DNA of 64,000 bases from DATMER01 sp034667225 (lineage in GTDB: Bacteria > Acidobacteriota > Thermoanaerobaculia > Multivoradales > UBA5704). Position numbers and translations under genes: made by a program. Each line of letters opens with the position of its first letter. Position 1 is the first letter of the stretch. The DNA lies in NCBI GenBank assembly GCA_034667225.1, contig JAXDKG010000009.1:44403-108402 (forward strand). The letters are read 5' to 3'. The notes beneath the pieces were generated by a model. The model was not told where the DNA came from. It saw nothing but the letters and a program-made list of their open reading frames with translations, and made no database searches. This document shows positions 43,253 to 50,492 of the stretch, piece by piece.

Positions 43253-44011
43253 TTAAGGGCCTCGGGGACGGATCAGGATATCTGTCGAAACCGCGATCCA
43301 ATCCGCACTCCGCGTATTGCCGTGCGCTGCACGAAACAGCTCCGCCGGGAGCGGCAACTCGCCCGGGCGATGGATGACGGCCCAGAGAGTCCAGTTCCCC
43401 GGCTCGAGATCGTGGCGGAGCGTGCCCTTGATTTTCACCGATCCACCGGGATCGATCTCGCTCTCAGCCGACAGGCCGCGCAGCTCCCCCTTGCGCAGGA
43501 GGAAGAGGCTCCCTTCCAATGGCTCTGTCCGGGATGTCGTCATGGGGCGGAGGCGCACTTCGATGCGGTCGCCCGGCGCGAAGTCCTCAGGCTGCTCCCC
43601 CCTCATCTCGCTGGAAGCGCCGGAGATGGAGGCGATCTGATAATCCGGGAGCGCCGGGAGCGGCGCCGGGGGCCGCAGGAGCACGACGGCAAGAGCCGCA
43701 GCGGCAGCAGCAGCGGTCGCCCATCCTGCGAATCGGGCGGTAGGACGAAACGGAAGCAGGCGCCCTCCCTGCCCTTTTGCGATCTTTTCGACCACCCGGG
43801 CCTGGAACTCGGGACCGAGCGGACGGAACGCCTCCCAGGCCTCACGGGCTTCGGGGGAGGTCTCGGCGAGGGTGCGCAGCTCGGCCTCTTCCTCCGTGGT
43901 GAGGGTCCCCGCGGCCAGTCGGTCCCAGCGTTCGTCGAGGCGGGCTTTTTCTGCCCCTTCCTCTTCTTTTGCCAGGTGGCCCAATTCGCGCAATAGACGA
44001 TCCTCACTCAT
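43253..44011 (-). CDS. Membrane anti-sigma-like protein
   Basis: A 252-residue single-pass protein. The N-terminus is charged and helical (MSEDRLLRELGHLAKEEEGA) without the zinc HxxxCxxC motif. One membrane helix (about 95-113, WATAAAAAAALAVVLL) precedes a beta-rich extracytoplasmic domain (EGSLFLLRKGELRGL, GNWTLWAVIHRPGEL). ATGA overlap with the sigma factor gene supports the anti-sigma role. Upstream control of sigma release may involve the CHAT or subtilase proteins of the operon. Confidence 0.72.
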   Translation of the reverse strand: MSEDRLLRELGHLAKEEEGAEKARLDERWDRLAAGTLTTEEEAELRTLAETSPEAREAWEAFRPLGPEFQARVVEKIAKGQGGRLLPFRPTARFAGWATAAAAAAALAVVLLRPPAPLPALPDYQIASISGASSEMRGEQPEDFAPGDRIEVRLRPMTTSRTEPLEGSLFLLRKGELRGLSAESEIDPGGSVKIKGTLRHDLEPGNWTLWAVIHRPGELPLPAELFRAAHGNTRSADWIAVSTDILIRPRGP

Positions 44012-44661
44012 CTGTCATCTTCCTCTTGGGTCTTTCGCGCGGGGGAGGGTTTTCCTGACAGCTCGGCGAGCAACTGCTGGGCCAGGCGTCTCAACCGGCT
44101 GCGCCAAGCGTACACGGCGTCGGCGGACAGGCCGCTCGCCGCCATCGTCTCCGGAACGGTCATCTCCTGCACGAAGAGGAAGACGAAGAGCTGGTGACCC
44201 AGCGGGCTCAGCTTTTCCCGCAGCCGCTCGAGCAGGAGGCTCAACTGCTCGCGGTTGGCCGTGGCCTCCTCGGGCCCCCGGTCCGGAGCGGTGGCATCGA
44301 GGTCCTCCGCCGCAGTCGGGTCCTCTTTCCAGGGGTTCCGCTTGCTGCTGCGGAGGAAGGACACCACCTGCCTCTCGGCGATCAGTCCGACGAAGTTTTC
44401 GAGAGATAAACCGCGCTCGGCCTGCCAGCTCCGGAGGATGTGGCCGCTCCGGGAGAAGAGGGACAGGAAGACCTCCTGGCTCAAGTCCTCTACTTCCTGG
44501 CGGACGTCGCGTCCGCTGCCCAGGCGCGACCGGCGGGCCAGCAGCGTGCGGGCCACGCGCGCCTGGACGACAGGGGTCAGCCCGGCAACAAGTCGGGTCA
44601 GGGCGGTCTGATCGCCGGCCAAGGCTCGCTGAACCTGGCTGGCGCTGTCCTCGTGGTCCAT
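44008..44661 (-). CDS. ECF-like RNA polymerase sigma factor
   Basis: A 217-residue sigma factor. Sigma-2 region: VEDLSQEVFLSLFSR followed by SWQAERGLSLENFVGLIAERQ; sigma-4 region: LSPLGHQLFVFLFVQEMTVP and ETMAASGLSADAVYAWRSRL with the recognition helix. The linker is acidic. It is the first gene of a seven-gene minus-strand operon. No strong Shine-Dalgarno precedes the ATG; a GGAGG/CCTCC pair just upstream could fold over the leader. Confidence 0.85.
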   Translation of the reverse strand: MDHEDSASQVQRALAGDQTALTRLVAGLTPVVQARVARTLLARRSRLGSGRDVRQEVEDLSQEVFLSLFSRSGHILRSWQAERGLSLENFVGLIAERQVVSFLRSSKRNPWKEDPTAAEDLDATAPDRGPEEATANREQLSLLLERLREKLSPLGHQLFVFLFVQEMTVPETMAASGLSADAVYAWRSRLRRLAQQLLAELSGKPSPARKTQEEDDR

Positions 44662-44697
44662 GTCTGTTTGACGACCAGGAGGGTCGCTTTACCTCCG

Positions 44698-44721
44698 ATT
44701 ATAGGGGGAAAATTATAGGGG
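44698..44721 (-). promoter_or_regulatory. Tandem -10-like boxes upstream of the sigma operon
   Basis: CCCCTATAAT occurs twice on the minus strand, 14 bp apart (44698-44708 and 44712-44721), 37-60 nt before the sigma start codon. No good -35 is evident. The distal box supplies the TAA stop of the upstream gene. These may be two -10 elements or a duplicated operator. Confidence 0.45.
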
Positions 44722-47634
44722 AGAAGCAGATACTGGCGGCTTGAGGATCACCCCTTCGCCCTTGCGGCCGTCCATCTTCACGAGAATCGGGCTCTCCAGG
44801 CGCAGGTGGCGGATGTGGGCGTTCTCGCTCAGGGCCGGCTGCGCGCCGAGCCAGTCCCAGGCCACGAAACCCTCTTGGGAGGCGTTCACCGTAAAGTAGC
44901 CGACATTGAACGAGGTCAGGTTCTGGAAAAAGTGGCTCCCCTGGGAAGGCTCCACCCGCACGTCGCGCAGCCCGGCCTCGACGATCACCCGCGCCCCGGC
45001 GACCTGGTCCCAGGTGACCGGAATGCCGAGCCAGGGATCGCGCGAGCCCCAGCGGCCCACCCCGATCAGCAGGTAGGGCGCTCCCTGGGACAGCAACGCG
45101 CGGTTGAGACGGCCGATCTCGGCCGCGGCATCCCGGCTGCGCGCCCGCTCGAAGCGCTGGAAGTCCACCACCACCAGATCGCGAATCCCCTCGATCCGGC
45201 CATGGCCGAGCACGGAGCGGCTCCAGCAGACCGCGCTCTCCGGAGCGAGCTCGCCTACCTCGATCGCCTCGGCTTCCCTCGCCAGGGCCAGCGGACGCAT
45301 CTGCAGGACTCCGAACACCCGAGCGGGCAGGTCCACGGCGAGCTCGATCTCCACTGGCCCGCCCATGCCCTGCGTCCCCGCCTCGGTCAAGGCGGCAAGG
45401 ATCTCGGCCAGAGGGAACAGGCCCTGCTTGAGCACCGGTGCGAAGGTGACGAGGCGCGTGCCCTGGCGCGACAGCCCGTCGTAGATCGCGTCGTTCTCCG
45501 GCGACCAGGTGGAGCCCACGGCGGCCAGGGTGCCGTCGGCTTCGGCGATATCGAGGCCGTACAGCTCTTCGCGTTCGTCCCCTTCCCCTGTCATTGGAAT
45601 CGCCCAGAAGGAGCGCTGCGTGCCTTCGAGCGCCTCTTCGACCGAGGAGAGTTGCGGCACGTGCTGCGGGTAGCGCGGGCAGAAGCGCAGGCAGGCCCCG
45701 CCTTCGACCACCCCCCGGCCCATGCCCAGGCAGACGGCAGTGATGCCGTCGCCGGCCGTCATGGGCGGACGCGGATAGAAGTCGTAGGACCGGGCAACGC
45801 CCGAGATCGTTGGATAGAAGCGGTCCCCGTGCCGGGAGCCGACGATCTTCTGGAGGATGACGGCCATCTTCTCCTCTTCCAGCCGGTAGGGGGTCGCGGC
45901 CAGGTAGCTCTTGGCACCCCGCGAGAAGGTCGAGGCGTAGACGCGCTTGATGGCGAGCACCGTCTGCGCCAGCCGGTCCCCCGAGTTGTTGCGCAGCATC
46001 AGGGTGTCGTACACGCCGGTGAACGGCAGGTGCTGCGAGTCTTCCAGCAGGCTGGAGGAGCGCACGGCGAGCGGGAAGCGGGCCTTTTCGAGGAATGCCT
46101 GCAGGTCGCGCTCCGCCTCCTCGGGAAACGGCGCGGCGCGGAACTGGCGCCAGATCTCCTCCTCGTCCTCGCAGTCGATGGCGAAGCGGCGCAGGTCGTT
46201 CGTGTCGAGAAAGCGCTCGAACACGTCGGTCCCGAGGACCACCGCGGGCGGCACGCAGATGTCGACTCCGGGGAAGCGCTTGCGCAGCCCGTTCTGGGCC
46301 AGCATCCGGCGGACGAACGCCAACCCGCGCGCCTTGCCGCCGAGCGAGCCGCTGCCGATACGGTAGAAATCCGTGCTGAAGTCAAAGCCGTCGCGCCGGA
46401 AGTCGGCCACCACGGACTGCGCCTGCTCGACGCGGTAGTCGCCGATGGCACAGATCAGGTCCTGGCGCAGGGCCTCAGGGGTGGGGTAGTCGTCCACCTT
46501 GCGCGGCCGCAGGGCGTGGGCGACGCCGAAATCCGCGCGCGCCCGCAGCCAGCGGGAAAAGTGATTGCGCGCGCCGTGATAAACGATCGATTCCGCGGGC
46601 ATCGTGGCTAGCCGCTCCTCCAGGCTGCGCAGGTCGCCGGCCCGGCCCACCTGAGTGCCGTCCGGCAGGCGGAAGACGAAGTCGCCGAAGCCGAAGTCCT
46701 CGAGCAGGATGCGGCGCAGCTCGTCCAGCACGTGATGCGACCCTTTGCGCAGGAAGCCCGCTCCCACCCTGCGGGCCTGCTCTTCGAACTCCGGCCGCGA
46801 GGAGTGGAGGACGATCGGGGTGTCCGGCCAGGCCTCGCGCACCGTGCGCACGAAGTCGAGCCCGGCCGTGGGAGAGCTGCGACCGCCGCGCGGGAACTCC
46901 ACGTCCGAGATGATCCCGAGCAAGTCTTCGCCGTAGGCCTCGAAAGCCTTCTGCGCCTCTTCGTAATGGGTGCAGAGGAGGATCTTGGGGCGCGCCCGCA
47001 TGCGCAGGATCTTCTGCGACAGGTTGAGCCCTTCCGCGATCACCTGCTGCGAGTGCTGGAGAAGCTCCGCGTACATCGCCGGCAGGAATGACGAGTAGCG
47101 CCGCGGGTCGTCCTCGATGAGCAGGATGACCGGCACGCCCGAGGAACCCGTGTCGTGCTCGACGTTGCGCCAGTCCTCGACCGACTTGACGATGGCGAGC
47201 AGGATGCGCGCATCCCCCTGCCAGAGAAAGGCTCTTTCGAAAAGACCGTGAGAGGTCTGGGACGCCTGAGGTAGCAGCTCGCTGGTGTCCCAGGCCAGGA
47301 GGACCACGGGCAGGTCGCGACGGATGCCGGACTCGCGCACCCGGCGGGCCAGCTCGGCCGCGTCCATGTCGGCCACGTGGGGAGTGGTCAGGATGAGGTT
47401 GATCGATCGCTGGCGCTTGGCGATCTCGATGGCCTCGGTCCCGGTCGAGGCGACGGTCAGGCCCGGGGCATAGTGCACGTCCAGGTTGCGGAACTCGCCC
47501 GCCAGGCGCTCGCTCAGCTCGCCCGCTTCCTCCAGGAGGAAGCTGTCGTAGGGCGTGGCCACCAGGAGGATGTCCAGGATGCGGTAGCGCATCAGGTCCT
47601 GGTAGGCGGCGTGGCTGCGGTGGCCGTTGGCCAT
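44713..47634 (-). CDS. Receiver-PPDK_N-like (PEP/pyruvate-binding) protein
   Basis: A 973-residue protein. Residues 15-145 form a pseudo-receiver (ILDILLVATPYDSFLLEEA). Residues 165-315 form a better receiver with LLIEDDPRR, probable phospho-Asp in GIISDVEFPRGG and Lys in FLRKGSH. The pyruvate-phosphate-dikinase ATP-grasp half follows: GSGSLGGKARGLAFVRRM and PLAVRSSSLLEDSQHLPFTG. The swivelling phospho-His domain and PEP-binding barrel of true PPDK/PEP synthase are missing. It may be a regulated phosphotransferase or ATP sensor. It lies 9 bp after the gdhA stop, so it follows gdhA in one transcript. Confidence 0.8.
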   Translation of the reverse strand: MANGHRSHAAYQDLMRYRILDILLVATPYDSFLLEEAGELSERLAGEFRNLDVHYAPGLTVASTGTEAIEIAKRQRSINLILTTPHVADMDAAELARRVRESGIRRDLPVVLLAWDTSELLPQASQTSHGLFERAFLWQGDARILLAIVKSVEDWRNVEHDTGSSGVPVILLIEDDPRRYSSFLPAMYAELLQHSQQVIAEGLNLSQKILRMRARPKILLCTHYEEAQKAFEAYGEDLLGIISDVEFPRGGRSSPTAGLDFVRTVREAWPDTPIVLHSSRPEFEEQARRVGAGFLRKGSHHVLDELRRILLEDFGFGDFVFRLPDGTQVGRAGDLRSLEERLATMPAESIVYHGARNHFSRWLRARADFGVAHALRPRKVDDYPTPEALRQDLICAIGDYRVEQAQSVVADFRRDGFDFSTDFYRIGSGSLGGKARGLAFVRRMLAQNGLRKRFPGVDICVPPAVVLGTDVFERFLDTNDLRRFAIDCEDEEEIWRQFRAAPFPEEAERDLQAFLEKARFPLAVRSSSLLEDSQHLPFTGVYDTLMLRNNSGDRLAQTVLAIKRVYASTFSRGAKSYLAATPYRLEEEKMAVILQKIVGSRHGDRFYPTISGVARSYDFYPRPPMTAGDGITAVCLGMGRGVVEGGACLRFCPRYPQHVPQLSSVEEALEGTQRSFWAIPMTGEGDEREELYGLDIAEADGTLAAVGSTWSPENDAIYDGLSRQGTRLVTFAPVLKQGLFPLAEILAALTEAGTQGMGGPVEIELAVDLPARVFGVLQMRPLALAREAEAIEVGELAPESAVCWSRSVLGHGRIEGIRDLVVVDFQRFERARSRDAAAEIGRLNRALLSQGAPYLLIGVGRWGSRDPWLGIPVTWDQVAGARVIVEAGLRDVRVEPSQGSHFFQNLTSFNVGYFTVNASQEGFVAWDWLGAQPALSENAHIRHLRLESPILVKMDGRKGEGVILKPPVSASPL

Positions 47635-47643
47635 TGTGTTAAC

Positions 47644-49005
47644 TCACACCAACCCCTGATCCATCATCGCATCCGCCACCTTGAGAAACCCCGCGATGTT
47701 CGCGCCGTTGACATAGTTCCCGGGTGTCCCGAAGCGGTCCGCGGTCTCCACGCAGGCCTTGTGGATGTCCTTCATGATGCGGTGGAGCTTCTCGTCCACC
47801 TCCTCACGCGACCAACTGTAGCGCATGCTGTTCTGACACATCTCCAGCCCCGAAGTGGCCACGCCGCCGGCGTTGGCGGCCTTGCCGGGGCCGAAAAGGA
47901 TCTGGGCGTCCACGAACTGGTTGACCGCCTCGACCGAGGAGGGCATGTTGGCGCCCTCGGCCACCAGGTAGACGCCGTTGCGCAGGAGGTTCGTGGCGTC
48001 CTTGCCGCTGATCTCGTTCTGCGTGGCGCTCGGAAAGGCGCAGTCGGCCTTGTGATCCCAGATCGGGTTGGAATCCTGGTTCGAGTCCGCCGGAAAGTAC
48101 GTCGCGGTGCTGTACTTGTCCGAGTACTCCTTGATGCGTCCGCGGCGGACGTTCTTGAGATCCATGAGGAAGGCGAGCTTGTCGCGGCCGATGCCGGCAT
48201 CGTCATGGATATAGCCGTCCGAATCCGAGACGGTCACGGGCCTGGCGCCGAGATCGAGGAGCTTCTCGATCGTGTACTGGGCGACGTTGCCGCTGCCGGA
48301 GACCAGGCAGGTCTTGCCGGCCAGGGTCTGGCCGCGGGTGGCGAGCATCTCCTGGGCGAAGTAGACGCAGCCATAGCCGGTGGCCTCCGGGCGGATCAGG
48401 GAGCCGCCCCAGTTCATCCCTTTGCCGGTGAGCACGCCGGTGAACTCGTTGCGCAGGCGCTTGTACTGGCCGAAGAGATAGCCGATCTCGCGCCCTCCGA
48501 CGCCGATGTCGCCGGCCGGGACGTCCGTGTTCGGGCCGATGTGGCGGGCGAGCTCGGTCATGAAGCTCTGGCAGAAGCGCATCACCTCGTTGTCGCTCTT
48601 GCCCTTGGGATCGAAATCCGAGCCTCCCTTGCCGCCGCCCATGGGCAGGGTGGTGAGCGAGTTCTTGAACACCTGCTCGAAGGCCAGGAACTTGAGGATG
48701 CCGAGGTTGACCGAGGGATGGAAGCGCAGGCCGCCCTTGTAGGGACCGATGCAACTGTTCATCTCGATGCGGAAGCCGCGGTTGACGTGGATCTCGCCGC
48801 GGTCGTCCTGCCAGGGGACGCGGAACATGAGGACACGCTCGGGCTCGATGAGGCGCTCGAGGATGCGGGCATGCCCGTACTCGGGGTGCCGCTCGAGGAC
48901 GAGCGTCAGCGACTCGGCAACTTCCTGGACTGCCTGGTGGAACTCGGGCTCGGCCGGGTTCTTGGCCTTGACGTCGGCCATCAGCGCTGCCACGTGGTCG
49001 TTCAT
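47644..49005 (-). CDS. gdhA: NADP-dependent glutamate dehydrogenase
   Basis: A 453-residue hexameric-type GDH, usual length. Start MNDHVAALMADV follows CAGGAGACTTC. Substrate motif YKGGLRFHPSVN, catalytic Lys in LPMGGGKGGSDFDPKG, GPNTDVPAGDIGVGGREIGY, nucleotide-binding SGSGNVAQY and AEGANMPSS are intact. It aminates 2-oxoglutarate. The frame continues open upstream through the 21-bp array, but the ribosome-binding site and family length fix the start here. The upstream region holds a tiny ORF resembling its own first codons. Confidence 0.97.
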   Translation of the reverse strand: MNDHVAALMADVKAKNPAEPEFHQAVQEVAESLTLVLERHPEYGHARILERLIEPERVLMFRVPWQDDRGEIHVNRGFRIEMNSCIGPYKGGLRFHPSVNLGILKFLAFEQVFKNSLTTLPMGGGKGGSDFDPKGKSDNEVMRFCQSFMTELARHIGPNTDVPAGDIGVGGREIGYLFGQYKRLRNEFTGVLTGKGMNWGGSLIRPEATGYGCVYFAQEMLATRGQTLAGKTCLVSGSGNVAQYTIEKLLDLGARPVTVSDSDGYIHDDAGIGRDKLAFLMDLKNVRRGRIKEYSDKYSTATYFPADSNQDSNPIWDHKADCAFPSATQNEISGKDATNLLRNGVYLVAEGANMPSSVEAVNQFVDAQILFGPGKAANAGGVATSGLEMCQNSMRYSWSREEVDEKLHRIMKDIHKACVETADRFGTPGNYVNGANIAGFLKVADAMMDQGLV

Positions 49006-49028
49006 GAAGTCTCCTGTGGGCCAGTTTT

Positions 49029-49064
49029 TCAGTCGTCGGTCAGCCGGGCAGTATAGTCGTTCAT
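49029..49064 (-). CDS. Eleven-codon upstream ORF resembling the gdhA N-terminus
   Basis: ATG to TGA encodes MNDYTARLTDD, compared with MNDHVAALMAD at the start of GdhA. GGGAGG lies about 11 nt upstream. It ends 23 nt before the gdhA start codon. It could be a leader ORF affecting gdhA translation or the remnant of a small duplication. Expression is unproven. Confidence 0.4.
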   Translation of the reverse strand: MNDYTARLTDD

Positions 49065-49109
49065 GAGGCCCTGCCTCCCGCGGGTACGGACGGTTTTTTC
49101 GTACGTAAA

Positions 49110-49431
49110 AACGCCTTTCTCGTGCGAAAGAACTGTCCTGATGGTCAAAAGAACTGTCCGCACGGCCGAAAAAACTGTCCTCACGGGCGAGTGAACTGTC
49201 CTCATGGCCGAAAGAACTGTTCTCTCGCCCGAAAGAACTGTCCTTACGGCCGAGAGAACTGTCCGTACGGCCGAAAAAACTGTCCTCACGGCCATCCAAA
49301 CTGTTTTTACGGCCGTAAAAACCGTCCGTACGGCTGCCCGAGGCTTCCATACCGCTGCCTGAGCTGTTCGCACGACCGTAAAAACCGTCCGTACGGCTGT
49401 CCGAGCCGTTCGGTGGCCGGTTTAAATGCGC
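49110..49431. repeat. 21-bp tandem array, family B (15-16 units)
   Basis: Core AAC(C/T)GTCC recurs at 49131, 49152, 49173, 49194, 49215, 49236, 49257, 49278, 49299 and 49320, continuing in weaker form to 49404, every step exactly 21 bp. CGGCC often follows five or six bases later. It occupies most of the gap between the divergent gdhA and NAD kinase genes. Several frames are open (one minus frame reads AVRTVLS heptads). The remainder, 49432-49544, shows nothing I can assign beyond the NAD kinase leader. Confidence 0.9.
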
Positions 49432-49544
49432 CGCGCATGCAAGTAAGCTCCGCGCATGGCTGTGACGGTGCAAGTCCGCAACGTGTTAGGGCGACCTGAC
49501 GGACTACGGCGCGGATCGGCGGATAGATCGGATATCTTTCCCCG

Positions 49545-50492
49545 GTGCTCACCCCTTGCGTGGTAGTCGTCAAAACCCCGATGCTGGCGCGTCCCGGCAG
49601 CGCGGCGCGGCTCGCGAAGAGCGGCCGGCAGGTGGCGCGGACGGTCGCGCCGGCCGCGGCTGAACATGAACGCACGCTCGCCGCTCTGCTCGCCGCCCTG
49701 GCGCGCCACGGCGTCGAGCCGCTCGTCGTCGACGTCAATCCCGACGAGGCGGCCCGCGCGGCCCTGGCCCAGGCGCGGTTCGTGGTGAGCGTCGGCGGCG
49801 ATGGCACGCTCCTCACGGCCTCGCACTTCATCAAGACGGGCACGCTCATGGGCATCAACTCGGCGCCGCGCGACAGCGTCGGCTACCTCGCGCTCGCCCA
49901 GCGTGCGACGATCCCGAAGACTCTCGATGCCATCGCCGCCGGCCGGCTGCAACCGGTGCCGGTCACCCGGCTCGCCGTCACCATCGACGGTGTGACGCTG
50001 CCCGAGCCCGCGCTCAACGACGTCCTCTTCGCGCACCAGCACCCGGCGGCGACGAGCCGCTATCTGGTGAGACTTGGAAGACAATCCGAGACGCACCGGT
50101 CGTCAGGCCTATGGGTCTCGACCGCGGCCGGTTCGACCGCCGGCATCCATTCGTCGGGCGGCTCGATCATGCCGCTGCGCTCGCGGCGGCTGCAGTTCCG
50201 GGCGCGCGAGCTCTACCGCCGGGCGGGGGTGGACTTTCGGCTGGCTGGCGGCTTCCTCGCGCCCGGCGCGGAGCTCGTGGTCGAGTCGCAGATGGAGGCG
50301 GGCTGGCTCTATATCGACGGCTCGCGAGTGAGCTATCGCTTTCCCTTCGGGGCGCGGGCGGAGCTCCGTGCCCTGCGCGAGCCGCTGCTCCTCTTTGCCG
50401 ACCCGCGGCGCTGGGCCTCGGCTCAGATCAGGGGGCGGGTGATGATCTCCACGCTGCGCACCGTGCCCCCGCGGGCCACGCCGAGCACGTAG
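49545..50492 (+). CDS. nadK: NAD(+)/NADH kinase
   Basis: A 315-residue protein with GTG start. The kinase motif VVSVGGDGTLL (GGDG with catalytic Asp), ALNDVLFAHQHP (NE/D motif variant) and SGLWVSTAAGSTAGI (variant of the DGxxxSTPTGSTAY loop) identify it. It phosphorylates NAD to NADP, the cofactor of the neighbouring GdhA. The C-terminal 15 residues overlap the convergent protease gene by 70 bp. Substitution of Pro-Thr by Ala-Ala in the second loop is seen in some members. Confidence 0.88.
   Translation: MLTPCVVVVKTPMLARPGSAARLAKSGRQVARTVAPAAAEHERTLAALLAALARHGVEPLVVDVNPDEAARAALAQARFVVSVGGDGTLLTASHFIKTGTLMGINSAPRDSVGYLALAQRATIPKTLDAIAAGRLQPVPVTRLAVTIDGVTLPEPALNDVLFAHQHPAATSRYLVRLGRQSETHRSSGLWVSTAAGSTAGIHSSGGSIMPLRSRRLQFRARELYRRAGVDFRLAGGFLAPGAELVVESQMEAGWLYIDGSRVSYRFPFGARAELRALREPLLLFADPRRWASAQIRGRVMISTLRTVPPRATPST

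Noticed and set aside
49006..49473. N-terminal extension of GdhA through the 21-bp array
   Set aside because: GdhA has family length from 49005 and a good ribosome-binding site there; the open frame upstream is a by-product of a period divisible by three.
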